64,000 bases of DNA, taken from RHLJ01 sp965222205. Its GTDB lineage: Bacteria > Bacteroidota > Rhodothermia > Balneolales > Balneolaceae. The stretch is from contig OZ244932.1 of NCBI GenBank assembly GCA_965222205.1, positions 2,418,001 through 2,482,000 of the forward strand, given 5' to 3'. A program made the position numbers and the translations under genes. Below the pieces are notes generated by a model. That model worked only from the letters and a program-made list of their open reading frames with translations, searched no databases and was not told where the DNA came from. Positions 15,512 through 25,184 of this stretch are shown piece by piece (within the stretch, counting starts at the first letter, position 1; each line of letters begins with the position of its first letter).

Positions 15512-18004
15512 TTATACCTGTTCGGCGACCTCCTCTGAGGGTAAACCATTTCCTTTCGGTGCTTTCGTAGTTTCGTTCATGTATTCTTCTTGTGTGAATT
15601 CATCAACCTGAATCGCATCATAGCGGGCATCTTCTGCTTCTCTCGCCAGCTCCGCTTCTTCTTTAGTGATGATTCCTTTTTCCAAAGCAGGTTCTATAAG
15701 ATCAGGTACAGGAGCCTTAGGAATTTCTCTTTTCTTCATTGCCACATACATTTTCTTATACACCGGAGCTACTTTGGTGATAAGATTAAGCGTATGCTCG
15801 TATCTCCCAATCGCTTCTGTTGAATCTTTTGGAATGAAGGTTCCTTCTGTAATCCGGTCTCTTTGCTCACCCACCGTTTGCATAGCGGAAGCTACTTTAT
15901 GCCCCAGATAATCTGATGGGTAGGTTCCAATAGGATTCACTCTGGACCAAACTCCTGCCAAACGGAATGCCCAGGTTAAACCTGGAACTTTGATCTCACG
16001 AAGTATTCCCTCAAAGGCTTCCTGTATTCTGAAAAAGATGTAATCCATTGCCCATTTGAAATAAACTTCATCCTCTTTTCTTCGACCTTCAGCCTCGAAC
16101 CTTCTTAAAGTAGCGGCTGCCAGGTACATGTGACTTAATACATCCGCATAACGGCCAGCAATCTTCTCCTTCATCTTTAAGGCACCACCGTAAGAGCCAA
16201 GTGCGATATCCGCAAAGAATGCAAAAGAAGCAGAAGCCCACGCCAGCTTTTTAAAATATCTTGAAGCCGGACCACTAACCGGAGAACCTGCTAAACGACC
16301 TCGGGTAATACTCAACATAAAAGCACGGGCTTTGTTTCTTCCAACATGTCCAATATGCGCCCAAAAATTTTCGTCAAAAGCTTTGGCATCGCCTTCTGTT
16401 AATGCTTTGATTTCGTTGAGTGCATAAGGGTGACACCGAATAGCTCCCTGCCCAAAAATCATGAGCGTTCGGGTTAGTATGTTTGCTCCTTCAACTGTAA
16501 TTGCAATTGGTAATGAAATATATCCGTTCGCAAAGATATTTCTTGGGCCCCGGGAGATTCCAGCCCCTCCGACAATATCCATTCCATCATTGATAATTTC
16601 ACGCATCAACTCCGTGAAATTGTATTTCATTATGGCAGTAACTACGGCTGGTTTAGCCCCTTTATCAAGTCCACCTGTAGTATATTTTCGTGCTGCTTCC
16701 ATGAAGTAGGTATAACCACCTATTCTTGCCATTGGTTCTTCAATCCCTTCAAACTTCCCGATATTCAAGCCGAATTGCTTTCTGATCATAGCGTAAGCAC
16801 CGACAACCCTGGTAGCCATTTTCGCTCCACCCAGACTTTGTGCCGGAAGAGATATCCCACGTCCAACTGCTAAGGACTCCATCAACATGCGCCAGCCATT
16901 TCCCGCTCCTTCTTTTCCACCAATAATAGCGTCTATGGGAACCACAACGTCATGACCATGAGTGGGGCAGTTGTAAAAAGGGACTCCAAGCGGGTCATGT
17001 CGTTTTCCAATTACTACGCCCTTCGTATCTGACGGAATCAATGCACAGGTAATTCCCAAGTCTTTTTCTTTGCCCAACAAATTTTCCGGATCGTACAGTT
17101 TGAAAGCTAACCCCAATACCGTAGAAATTGCCGCGAGCGTGATGTAGCGTTTATTCCAGTTCAACTTCAGGTATAACTTTCCATCTTCTCCTTTAAAAAC
17201 TTCACCGTGAGATGTCATACCCCCGGCATCCGATCCAGCATTCGGCTCTGTGAGCGCAAAACAAGGCATTTCAACGCCAGCAGCCAACCTCGGGAGATAA
17301 TATTCTTTTTGCTTATCGGTCCCGTAGTGCATTAGCAGCTCAGCCGGGCCCAATGAGTTAGGGACCATTACCGTTGTTGCCAAAGGCCCACATCTTGATC
17401 CCAGTTTCGCTACAATAGTACTGTGAGCAGTGGCTGAGAACTCGTGCCCGCCAAACTTTTTGGGGATAATTAATCCGAAAAACCCTTCTTTTCGCATAAA
17501 CTCCCAGGCGTCTTCATTGAAATCTTTCTTTACAAAAACGTCCCAGTCATTCACCATGCCGCAAAGTGTTTCCACCTGATTATCCAAAAAACTCTGCTCG
17601 TCTACGGTTAACTTAGGGTAAGGCTCTTCCAAAACTCTTTTAAAATTTGGCTTTCCTGAAAACAGCTCACCTTCTACCCAAACTGTGCCCGCATCAATTG
17701 CTGTTTGCTCTGTTTCTGAAATAGTTGGAAGAAAATTCAGCACATCCAGTAGCTTCATAATTGGAGCACTTAGCAAATTTCTTCGAATGAGCTTGATATT
17801 GAAAACCAGCACCAAAGCTGTATAGGTAATAAATATCCAAGTTGGAGCTTCCAAACCCACAAATCCCATATATCCTGCTATTGCCCATAACCAAAGTGGT
17901 GCTCCGGTATAAGCAAAACCTACTGCCAGAATAACTGCTACTCCAATCGAAGCCCAAAGCGGTACTTCATATAAAAATCCAAATAGTTCTGTTATTGCTT
18001 CCAT
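15512..18004 (-). CDS. fadE: Acyl-CoA dehydrogenase, FadE type
   Basis: An 830-residue acyl-CoA dehydrogenase of the large FadE (YafH) group. The first 80 residues hold two or three hydrophobic segments, followed by the dehydrogenase N-terminal, middle (CFALTEPNAGSDAGG) and C-terminal flavin domains, and a DUF1974-like C-terminal extension of about 250 residues. E. coli FadE is of similar length. It catalyses the first step of fatty-acid beta-oxidation. It follows a TetR regulator in the same operon, with nine bases between them. Confidence 0.9.
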   Translation of the reverse strand: MEAITELFGFLYEVPLWASIGVAVILAVGFAYTGAPLWLWAIAGYMGFVGLEAPTWIFITYTALVLVFNIKLIRRNLLSAPIMKLLDVLNFLPTISETEQTAIDAGTVWVEGELFSGKPNFKRVLEEPYPKLTVDEQSFLDNQVETLCGMVNDWDVFVKKDFNEDAWEFMRKEGFFGLIIPKKFGGHEFSATAHSTIVAKLGSRCGPLATTVMVPNSLGPAELLMHYGTDKQKEYYLPRLAAGVEMPCFALTEPNAGSDAGGMTSHGEVFKGEDGKLYLKLNWNKRYITLAAISTVLGLAFKLYDPENLLGKEKDLGITCALIPSDTKGVVIGKRHDPLGVPFYNCPTHGHDVVVPIDAIIGGKEGAGNGWRMLMESLAVGRGISLPAQSLGGAKMATRVVGAYAMIRKQFGLNIGKFEGIEEPMARIGGYTYFMEAARKYTTGGLDKGAKPAVVTAIMKYNFTELMREIINDGMDIVGGAGISRGPRNIFANGYISLPIAITVEGANILTRTLMIFGQGAIRCHPYALNEIKALTEGDAKAFDENFWAHIGHVGRNKARAFMLSITRGRLAGSPVSGPASRYFKKLAWASASFAFFADIALGSYGGALKMKEKIAGRYADVLSHMYLAAATLRRFEAEGRRKEDEVYFKWAMDYIFFRIQEAFEGILREIKVPGLTWAFRLAGVWSRVNPIGTYPSDYLGHKVASAMQTVGEQRDRITEGTFIPKDSTEAIGRYEHTLNLITKVAPVYKKMYVAMKKREIPKAPVPDLIEPALEKGIITKEEAELAREAEDARYDAIQVDEFTQEEYMNETTKAPKGNGLPSEEVAEQV

Positions 18005-18013
18005 AATATTTCC

Positions 18014-18616
18014 TTATGCTGTTGTAATCCTGACCAAAAATCCCTGAACAATGTGCTCGATGGATTCTTCTATAAATTTATTTCTATCAATTTTGCTATC
18101 CAATCGTTGATTTAGTACCACTGAAATTACTCCATGTAGCTGAGCCCAAATCGAATACGCGGCAATTCGGGCTTCATCGAGTTCCATCAAACCTTCCTCA
18201 ATTCCATTCTTTATAACGGATTCAAGCAAAGCATACCCACGACGGGCTTTTCTGAATTTCTCTTTCGGATAACGGCTCATCTCGCTTGAAAGCACCATAT
18301 AAATAACCTGATACTTTTCCGGGTTGGACATCGCGAACTCTACATAACCCCGGATAATTGCCTCAAACTTATCAATGGTTGATATCTTTTGAGCAGCGCT
18401 TTGCTCAATGGCTCTACTTAACTCCTCCACAGATTCCTCAATCAGTGTGTGAACTAAATGATCCTTGTTTTCGAAATAGAGATAAATGCTGGTGGCCGAT
18501 ACTCCTATTTCCTTAGCAATTTTGCGCATCGACAGGGACGAATAACCCTTTGTAAACAAAAAATGCCTGCTTGTGTCCAGAATTTTTTCTCTAAGTGACG
18601 ACTCTTTTCCGTTCAT
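18014..18616 (-). CDS. TetR family regulator of the fadE operon
   Basis: A 200-residue TetR protein with an N-terminal helix-turn-helix (TKGYSSLSMRKIAKEIGVSA, then TSIYLYFENKDHLV, about 25-55) and a ligand-binding C-terminal domain (TetR_C WHG-type features). It precedes fadE directly, so it probably responds to fatty acids or acyl-CoA. Triple GTTAAC boxes just upstream (18629-18657) are the likely autoregulatory operator. Confidence 0.9.
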   Translation of the reverse strand: MNGKESSLREKILDTSRHFLFTKGYSSLSMRKIAKEIGVSATSIYLYFENKDHLVHTLIEESVEELSRAIEQSAAQKISTIDKFEAIIRGYVEFAMSNPEKYQVIYMVLSSEMSRYPKEKFRKARRGYALLESVIKNGIEEGLMELDEARIAAYSIWAQLHGVISVVLNQRLDSKIDRNKFIEESIEHIVQGFLVRITTA

Positions 18617-18628
18617 AAATTTAGACTG

Positions 18629-18657
18629 GTTAACAGTGTTAACTTAATGAAGTTAAC
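18629..18657. promoter_or_regulatory. Triple GTTAAC operator of the TetR-fadE operon
   Basis: GTTAAC occurs at 18629-18634, 18638-18643 and 18652-18657, 13-41 bases upstream of the tetR start. The first two form TTAAC-AGTG-TTAA-type symmetry, and the second and third form AGTTAAC/GTTAACT arms around ATTAA. Nested symmetry of this kind is usual for TetR operators. Confidence 0.65.
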
Positions 18658-18749
18658 TAATCCTGAAAGAAAATCAAGCTTCATTTTTTTACAAACTTAA
18701 ACCGATTTAAATCATTTCTTGAATTAATCATTCATTCTTATATGTATCT

Positions 18750-19694
18750 ATGGCCTTTAATAAAATCGTACGAAACCTCATCCTAGGACTGTTTTGTTTT
18801 TTCGTCACTTCCAGTGATGTTAATTCCCATCCCTGGGGAGGGTTGGTTATTGATAGCCAAGGAAATATCTACTTCACTTTTATTTGCCCATTTGTTGATG
18901 ACGACCATTACGCATGTGTGTGGTTAATCGATTCCAATAATTCTTCAAAAGAAATTTTAAAGGCGAATTATTCTCCAAGCGATATAGTACTTGATAGAAC
19001 TGCCGACAGACAGATTTTCGGGGCGGAGCGAAGTGGAAACAGCCCGAATTATCTGAACACGTTATGGAAAATCACACCTCAGAAATCAATCCAAATAATC
19101 GAACCGTCTACAAAGCAAAATTTATTTCATATTCAAACTTATGCTGTAACCGATAACGGAACTCTTTTTTTTGCCAAAGCCAACCAGCTTTTTCATAGAG
19201 ATTCCAGTGGTACTGTTTCTGAAATCAATCTCGGTTTGAATCTTAACAGGATTCAACTTCTTGAAATTGGACCTTCTGGAAAATTGTTTCTATTGGCTGA
19301 TAACAATTTATATAGGTGGGAAGATGAAAATCTAAGTCTTATAGCCAAAGGGCTGAAGGAAGAGGATCCAAAGAATATACCTTTCCGAGGAGCAAATATT
19401 ATTTTCGATATGGCTGTTGATGAAGATGGAAATTCTTATCTGGCCTATTATGGAAACAGAAAAATTCTGAAAGTATCTCCATTTGGTGAAGTTAGTGAGG
19501 TCATCAGTTCAGTAGCTCCATGGTCTCCTCATGGAATTGATATTTTTGAAGGAGAAATTTTTATCCTGGAGTCTACTCTGGGAGATGGGCGATGGTGGAA
19601 ATTCTGGAATAATGATGATGAGATTATCCCCCGGATAAGAAAAATATCAACGGATGGAAAAGTGACTGATATCTTTATCTATAAGCACAATTAA
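18750..19694 (+). CDS. Secreted NHL/SMP-30-like beta-propeller protein, function unknown
   Basis: A 314-residue protein with a signal peptide (about 1-27, cleavage near VNSHPWG). Repeated blades of the form VIDSQGNIYF, AVTDNGTLFFA, GPSGKLFLLADN, AVDEDGNSYLAYYG and ISTDGKVTDIF point to a beta-propeller such as SMP-30/NHL. HPWGGLV near the N-terminus and SPHGIDIF near the C-terminus are typical closing blades. No catalytic residues can be assigned. It ends in a four-base convergent overlap with trmB. Confidence 0.7.
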   Translation: MAFNKIVRNLILGLFCFFVTSSDVNSHPWGGLVIDSQGNIYFTFICPFVDDDHYACVWLIDSNNSSKEILKANYSPSDIVLDRTADRQIFGAERSGNSPNYLNTLWKITPQKSIQIIEPSTKQNLFHIQTYAVTDNGTLFFAKANQLFHRDSSGTVSEINLGLNLNRIQLLEIGPSGKLFLLADNNLYRWEDENLSLIAKGLKEEDPKNIPFRGANIIFDMAVDEDGNSYLAYYGNRKILKVSPFGEVSEVISSVAPWSPHGIDIFEGEIFILESTLGDGRWWKFWNNDDEIIPRIRKISTDGKVTDIFIYKHN

Positions 19695-20347
19695 TCCAGA
19701 GAAAAAGATAGGAATCGAATCTTGCGACCCTTTTTAAGATGCAATCCTTCGTAATAAGTTTGGATTGAGAGCTCAGGATCATTCGGACATTCTTTGTAAA
19801 CATCACCAATATCCCGATGAAGAATTAAGTTCTCCTGCTGAATCACCTCTTTAGTGAATTCGTAAAGTTCAGGGCTGTCGGTCTTTAAATTGATGGAAGC
19901 TCCTTTCTTCAATAGTGGTCGGTAGAGCTCAAGGAATTTAGGAGAAGTGAGTTTTTTCCGATCTTTCTTAAGTTGTGGATCAGGGAAAATGATCCAAATC
20001 TCATCAACTTCTTTTTTTTCAAAAAACTGATCCAGGTGATCAATGTAAGCCCTGAAGAACCGAACATTATCCAACCCGAGTTCTATCGATTTTGTTGCCC
20101 CTACCCACATCCGGTTTCCTTTAATATCGAATCCAACAAAGTTTTTTTTGGGGTACAGGTTCCCTAACCCGATAGAATATTCGCCCTTTCCACAGGCAAG
20201 TTCAAGAACAACCGGGTTTTCATTTTTGAAGATTCCCAAATTCCAGTTCCCTTTTGGAAAAGGATTTTTGCTGTTGTAATCCGTCCATTCGAATACATGT
20301 TCCATAGACCGGATTTCATCCATACGTTGCTCTTTGATCTTAGGCAT
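19691..20347 (-). CDS. trmB: tRNA (guanine-N7-)-methyltransferase
   Basis: A 218-residue TrmB. The SAM-binding motif is LELACGKGEYSIGL, with the GFDIKGNRMW acidic loop and the conserved WIIFPDPQLKKDR (family form FPDPWxKxRH) that carries the catalytic aspartate. It makes m7G46 in tRNA. It lies next to pdxH and a thioredoxin-like gene on the same strand with only one- to two-base gaps. Confidence 0.94.
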   Translation of the reverse strand: MPKIKEQRMDEIRSMEHVFEWTDYNSKNPFPKGNWNLGIFKNENPVVLELACGKGEYSIGLGNLYPKKNFVGFDIKGNRMWVGATKSIELGLDNVRFFRAYIDHLDQFFEKKEVDEIWIIFPDPQLKKDRKKLTSPKFLELYRPLLKKGASINLKTDSPELYEFTKEVIQQENLILHRDIGDVYKECPNDPELSIQTYYEGLHLKKGRKIRFLSFSLD

Positions 20348-20348
20348 C

Positions 20349-20993
20349 TTAGGGCGACAATCTTTTTACAGACCAGTTTGAACCTTCTTTAGCGTAGACA
20401 ATCCGATCATGCAGACGACTTCTTCTCCCCTGCCAGAACTCGAAATAAACAGGGTCAACTTTATAGCCACCCCAGGTTTCCGGCATAGGCACTGCACCCT
20501 CGGGATATTTTTCAGATAACTCCTTGAACTTCGTATCCAGAAAATCCCGCCCCGGAACCACTTCACTTTGATTGGAAGCCAAAGCTCCGATCTGACTCAT
20601 ATATGGGCGTGTTTTGAAGTAGGCCTCACTTTCTTCTCTTGGGAGCGTGTGAGCAGTTCCCTCAATGCGAACTTGTCGTTCAAGCTCAATCCAGAAAAAG
20701 CAGGAAGAAATATTTGGGTTCGCTTCAATCTCATCTCCTTTATTACTGGCATGATTAGTAAAAAACGTGAAACCATCCTCATCAAAACCCTTTAGAAGAA
20801 CTATTCTGTTGTGAGGTTTCCCGGAACCGTCAACGGTGGCAAGAGACATCGCGTTTGGCTCTTTAACTTTCGACTCTATTGATTCTTCAAACCAAATCCG
20901 GAACTGAGTAAATGGGTTTGCATCAACCTCTGACTCATCTAAAGAACGTTGAGTATATTCCTGCCTGATTTTCTGAAGATCAATGTTATCCAT
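20349..20993 (-). CDS. pdxH: Pyridoxamine 5'-phosphate oxidase
   Basis: A 214-residue PdxH of standard length. The FMN-binding part includes AMSLATVDGSGKPHNRIVLL and FTFFTNHASNKGDEI; the C-terminal signature reads FWQGRRSRLHDRI. It oxidises pyridoxamine or pyridoxine phosphate to PLP. It is transcribed with trmB and the thioredoxin-like gene. Confidence 0.95.
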   Translation of the reverse strand: MDNIDLQKIRQEYTQRSLDESEVDANPFTQFRIWFEESIESKVKEPNAMSLATVDGSGKPHNRIVLLKGFDEDGFTFFTNHASNKGDEIEANPNISSCFFWIELERQVRIEGTAHTLPREESEAYFKTRPYMSQIGALASNQSEVVPGRDFLDTKFKELSEKYPEGAVPMPETWGGYKVDPVYFEFWQGRRSRLHDRIVYAKEGSNWSVKRLSP

Positions 20994-20995
20994 AA

Positions 20996-21577
20996 TTATC
21001 CAAAATAATCGGGCTCGTTACCCGGTTTCCATTTAATATTGCAGCCAATACTGGGTATTTGCGGGTCGATCGGCTCTTTTCCTTCCAAAAGTGCGTCTAC
21101 AGCATTTTTAAGATCTGCTCCGGTTGCTTCTTTACCATTTCCGGGCCGACTTTCATCAAACTGACCTCTGTAGACCAGCTCGTTTTCCTCATTGAATAAG
21201 AAGAAATCAGGAGTACATGCAGCCATATAATCTTTGGCAACTTCCTGAGTCTCGTCGTATAAATACGGGAATGGATATTCTTCCTTTTTTACTACTTCTA
21301 TCATTTTTTCAGGAGAATCGTCGGGATAATTTTCCACATCGTTTGAGCTTATTGCTACAAATCCTATTCCCTGCTGAATATAGGAATTTGCAATCTCAAC
21401 CAGTTTACTGTTAAGATGCTTTACATAAGGGCAGTGATTGCAAATAAATGCAACTACCATTCCTTTCGAATTTTTTGAATACTTATTCAGGTTTAAAATC
21501 CCGCCGGTTACAATCGGCAAGGTAAAATCCGGAGCTTTTGTTCCCAGCTCCAGCATTGTTGATTCTACTGCTGACAT
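20996..21577 (-). CDS. Thioredoxin-like redoxin (AhpC/TSA type)
   Basis: A 193-residue cytosolic redoxin of the group with the active site ICNHCPYVKHLN. After the N-terminal TLPIVTGG strand the redox CxxC is at about residues 46-49, and the cis-proline segment ACTPDFFLF is present. Such proteins are often annotated as thioredoxin family or AhpC/TSA proteins. The physiological partner is unknown. It heads the redoxin-pdxH-trmB operon. Confidence 0.86.
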   Translation of the reverse strand: MSAVESTMLELGTKAPDFTLPIVTGGILNLNKYSKNSKGMVVAFICNHCPYVKHLNSKLVEIANSYIQQGIGFVAISSNDVENYPDDSPEKMIEVVKKEEYPFPYLYDETQEVAKDYMAACTPDFFLFNEENELVYRGQFDESRPGNGKEATGADLKNAVDALLEGKEPIDPQIPSIGCNIKWKPGNEPDYFG

Positions 21578-21722
21578 TATTTCCTCTTTTTTAGTAGATC
21601 CTCAGCTAGCCATGCCGAGATAATAGTTTGACTTGATGAATTAATTATGAAAATACGGCTTATCTGAAAGAGGTTAAAGGGAAAGGTCTATATTCCTTAT
21701 TCGAATCATAAATAAAGGGCAT

Positions 21723-21801
21723 AAAAAATCCCGATACCTAAGTGAAAATAAATATAGTGGTCATCTATGTTTAAAAGCTACTTTCAAATAGGATATCGGG
21801 A
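21723..21801 (-). terminator. Long-loop terminator-like stem after the radical SAM gene
   Basis: On the minus strand TCCCGATATCCTA (21801-21789) pairs with TAGGTATCGGGA (21740-21729), with one bulge, across a loop of 48 bases, and ends in six T. It lies 74 bases after the radical SAM stop. It may be a terminator or the 3' end of a small RNA. The rest of 21578-21874 shows nothing else. Confidence 0.5.
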
Positions 21802-21874
21802 AGCTATAACATCTTCACGAATAAAAACCTTAATTGTTTCATCAATTTTGTTATAAATTATTTTTCAATTTTTC

Positions 21875-22933
21875 TCAGAAAAGATTTAGTTGATCCCCGG
21901 AACTTTTTTTGAAATGCTGTATCCCCATAGGGATTCTGGTATCATTCAGTCCCAATTTTTTAGTTTGAAAGGCAAAAACATCTCTGATCTGTTGAGAAAA
22001 AATTCCTTCTCCTCTCATCCTTTTTCCCCAATCTGCTTTATATAGCTTACCTCCTCTCATATCGTATAACCGGTTTTTAATTTTTTCCTTTCGATCAGGG
22101 AAATGCTGTTCCAACCAATCAACAAAGATATCTTTCACTTTATAGGGAAGACGAACAACAGTATATCCTGCGTGTGAGGCTCCTGCTTCTTTTGCAGCTT
22201 TCAAAATATCCGGGCACTCGTGGTCTGTAAGTCCCGGAATTATCGGAGCAACATTAACTCCTACCGGTATCCCTGCTTTGGCTAAGGCTTCAATGGCTTT
22301 AAGCCTTCTGGCTGGCCGTGAAGTTCTTGGTTCCATAATTTCCGTCAGGTTTTTATCCAAAGTGGTAATGGAGATGGTTACGCGAACACAGTTATATTCA
22401 GCAAGTTCTTTCAGGTAATCGATGTCACGGGTTACCAAATGGTTCTTAGTTATAATACCAACCGGATTACGAAACTCGGCGAGTATCTCGAGGCAACCTC
22501 TTGTAATCAGTAACTTTCTCTCCAGCGGTTGATATACATCCGTGATCCCACTCATCGCAATCACCTGAGGCTCCCATTTAGGAGACATCAGTGTTTTTCG
22601 AAGTAATTCAGGGGCATCGTACTTCACAATTATTTTGGTCTCAAAATCCAACCCTACTGAGAAACCTAAATACTCGTGATATGGCCTTGCATAACAGTAA
22701 ATACAGCCATGTTCACATCCCCGATATGGATTCAATCCTGCTTCGAAAGGAATATCAGGACTCTTGTTGAAGGAAATTATATTCTTGGTATCATCTTTGA
22801 AAAGCTGAGTTTTTTGTGCGGGCTTCTCTCCTGTTTCTTCATCAAGATCGTAGTCTACATAGTGTCCTTCGAATCTGTTTATCGGGTTATCGGAAGCCCC
22901 TCTGCCTCGTTTTGGATTTTGTAGTTTGCTCAT
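21875..22933 (-). CDS. PA0069-type radical SAM protein (SplB-like)
   Basis: A 352-residue radical SAM enzyme. The Fe-S cluster motif is CEHGCIYCYARPYHEYLG (CxxxCxxC) at about residues 73-80, within NPYRG. The overall layout matches the Rv2578c/PA0069 family, which is related to spore photoproduct lyase. The family's substrate is not established; DNA or nucleotide repair has been suggested. It is monocistronic and upstream of a long-loop terminator. Confidence 0.85.
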   Translation of the reverse strand: MSKLQNPKRGRGASDNPINRFEGHYVDYDLDEETGEKPAQKTQLFKDDTKNIISFNKSPDIPFEAGLNPYRGCEHGCIYCYARPYHEYLGFSVGLDFETKIIVKYDAPELLRKTLMSPKWEPQVIAMSGITDVYQPLERKLLITRGCLEILAEFRNPVGIITKNHLVTRDIDYLKELAEYNCVRVTISITTLDKNLTEIMEPRTSRPARRLKAIEALAKAGIPVGVNVAPIIPGLTDHECPDILKAAKEAGASHAGYTVVRLPYKVKDIFVDWLEQHFPDRKEKIKNRLYDMRGGKLYKADWGKRMRGEGIFSQQIRDVFAFQTKKLGLNDTRIPMGIQHFKKSSGDQLNLF

Positions 22934-23000
22934 TCATCAAAATTAAATTACACATATATTGCACATACAATTTATGCTTTGATACATTAATCGCAAATAA

Positions 23001-23028
23001 AAAAGCCATGCTTTTGTGCATGGCTTTT
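23001..23028. terminator. Intrinsic terminator between the amidohydrolase and radical SAM genes
   Basis: AAAAGCCATGC (23001-23011) and GCATGGCTTTT (23018-23028) form an 11-bp stem with a six-base loop. T-runs on both sides allow termination in either direction; it serves the minus-strand amidohydrolase gene. Confidence 0.85.
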
Positions 23029-23048
23029 ATCAAAATTACACTTACCTG

Positions 23049-24692
23049 CTATTCAAATACTTTCTCACCTGCCACCCATGTTTGCAGAACTTCAATATCC
23101 CAAATTTCACTTACCGGAACTTCAAAATAATCTTGCCCTATCAAGATAAAATCTGCCCATTTTCCCGGCTCCAAAGATCCAAGCATATCCTCCTGATGTC
23201 CTGCGTAAGCCGCATCAATAGTAAATGCTTTTAAAGCCTGCTCTCTTGAAAGAGATTCCTCTGGATACCAACCGCCTTCCGGATTTCCTTCATGATCCAT
23301 TCGGGTAACCGCTGAATATAAACCAAAGAAAGGGTTTGAGTGCTCCACCGGAAAGTCTGATCCGGCCGCAACGATGGTTCCCTGATCTAAGAATGTTTGC
23401 CAGGCATATCCACCTTTAATACGTTGCGATCCAACACGATCTTCTGCCATATTTTTATCGCTGGTGGCATGTGTTGGCTGCATAGAGGCTATTATATCCA
23501 GTTCTTTAAACCTTGGAATATCTTCCATAGCAACAATTTGTGCATGCTCAACCCTGTTTCTTAATCCCTGATTCCCGTTCACATTTTTCGAATACGCAAT
23601 AGCATCCAACACTTGTCGGTTTCCGGCGTCGCCGATAGCATGAATATTTGCCTGAAATCCTTTGCTCATAACTTTAGAAACCATTCTATTCATTTCATCC
23701 TGATCTACAAAAAGTAATCCTTTGTTGCCCGGATCATCTGAATAGGGCTCAAGCATTGCTGCTCCCCGGCTTCCAAGTGCTCCATCGGAGTACAATTTTA
23801 CGCTTCTAAGTGAGAGCATTTCGTCTGCGTAAGAAGCAATAGGACCTTCAGCAGATAAAGTATCGAAGGCAGAACCAGCCCCACCAACCATGGCATAAAT
23901 TCGTGTCTTAAGCTTATTTTGATCTGCAAAATCTTTATACAGCTTCCAGGTGTTCACCCCGACCCCGGCATCATGAACTGAGGTAATTCCCATTCTTGCC
24001 ATTTGATCAAGAGCTTTCTCAAGTGCCAGTTCTCTTTCTCTTTGTGTACTTGGCGGAATAATAGAATTTATATAACCTTCTGCAGCATCAACAAAAACAC
24101 CTGTTGCTTCCCCTCGATTGTTTCGGATGATTTTTCCGCCCTGAGGATCCGGAGTGTCTTTACTTACGCCTGCCAATCTCATTGCCATTGAGTTTCCCCA
24201 ACCTGCGTGTCCGTCAACACGACTTAGCCACACAGGTCTGTCTGAAACCACCTGATCCAAATCTTCAGCGGTAGGAAATTCGTTTTCGGGCCACAGTGTT
24301 TGATTCCACCCCCGTCCCTGAATCCACTCCAGGTCTGGATTAGCCTCTGCATATTCCCCTACTTTTTCTAAGGTTTCTTCCAATGTTGGAATACCGGCCA
24401 GATTCACCTGTAATTCCTGGAAACCAAGCCCCATTACGTGTCCGTGAGCATCAATCAGCCCAGGGAGCATGGTTTTTCCTTCACCATCGAGTACTTCTCC
24501 TTCATACTTTTCAGAAAGTTCTTCATCTCCGGTTTCTAGTACTTTCCCATCCTCAATTACAAGTACAGAAAAATTGATAAGCTCATCCCCGGAAAAAGTA
24601 TAACCGTTAACATTTTCAATAATTGTGATCTGAGAAGGCTGGGAGCATCCCACAAAAATAGTCACGAGCAATCCTAGCAGTAGTTTTTTCAT
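23049..24692 (-). CDS. Lipoprotein amidohydrolase, YtcJ-like
   Basis: A 547-residue metal-dependent amidohydrolase with a lipoprotein signal (lipobox ending at C16, TIFVGCSQPS). The metal-binding HxH is in GLIDAHGHVMG; further ligands lie in IHAIGDAGNR, NRVEHAQIV and the C-terminal GSDFPVEH. YtcJ-like proteins are predicted to hydrolyse amide or carbamate bonds but the substrate is usually unknown. The lipid anchor places it outside the cytoplasm. It is a single gene followed by a strong terminator. Confidence 0.85.
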   Translation of the reverse strand: MKKLLLGLLVTIFVGCSQPSQITIIENVNGYTFSGDELINFSVLVIEDGKVLETGDEELSEKYEGEVLDGEGKTMLPGLIDAHGHVMGLGFQELQVNLAGIPTLEETLEKVGEYAEANPDLEWIQGRGWNQTLWPENEFPTAEDLDQVVSDRPVWLSRVDGHAGWGNSMAMRLAGVSKDTPDPQGGKIIRNNRGEATGVFVDAAEGYINSIIPPSTQRERELALEKALDQMARMGITSVHDAGVGVNTWKLYKDFADQNKLKTRIYAMVGGAGSAFDTLSAEGPIASYADEMLSLRSVKLYSDGALGSRGAAMLEPYSDDPGNKGLLFVDQDEMNRMVSKVMSKGFQANIHAIGDAGNRQVLDAIAYSKNVNGNQGLRNRVEHAQIVAMEDIPRFKELDIIASMQPTHATSDKNMAEDRVGSQRIKGGYAWQTFLDQGTIVAAGSDFPVEHSNPFFGLYSAVTRMDHEGNPEGGWYPEESLSREQALKAFTIDAAYAGHQEDMLGSLEPGKWADFILIGQDYFEVPVSEIWDIEVLQTWVAGEKVFE

Positions 24693-24755
24693 TGTTTTAT
24701 TGATTCTTAGTTAGCTGATTTTCAATTATATGTGTTCCAACCTATGATAATTCCT

Positions 24756-25184
24756 TCAAAAAAGGGAAAGAGTTTTCAATACTTCTGGTTTTACAGGGAT
24801 TCCCGATAATTCATCTTTCTCAAAAAACCTGATTTCCTTCAATAATTGATTCTCTTCATTATGCTCTGGATCGTAACCTAACGTCAATTTCCCGGATACT
24901 TTTTTCACTTCAAAAAAGAGCTCTATTGCATGATATGGAAGCTCTATTAACTCATTAACATGGAGCAATTTTTTAACTTCGATCGATAATCCGGTTTCTT
25001 CCAGGAATTCCCTTTTAAGGGCTTCCTCCATTGTTTCGCCGAACTCTACCCCGCCTCCTGGTGCGGTCCAGATATCTGAATTTAACACAGGCGAATGTAA
25101 TCGGATTAAAAGTAGTCTTCCATCTTCTGCCAACAATCCGGCTACACGAACTCGCAGCTTTCCGGAATAGATGGAATCGCTCAC
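24756..25184 (-). CDS. NUDIX hydrolase
   Basis: A 142-residue NUDIX protein. The Nudix box is GGGVEFGETMEEALKREF followed by LEETGL, which fits GX5EX7REUXEEXGU. It hydrolyses a nucleoside diphosphate linked to another group; the substrate is not predictable. It overlaps the pyrG end by four bases (ATGA) and is translated after it. Confidence 0.88.
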   Translation of the reverse strand: MSDSIYSGKLRVRVAGLLAEDGRLLLIRLHSPVLNSDIWTAPGGGVEFGETMEEALKREFLEETGLSIEVKKLLHVNELIELPYHAIELFFEVKKVSGKLTLGYDPEHNEENQLLKEIRFFEKDELSGIPVKPEVLKTLSLF

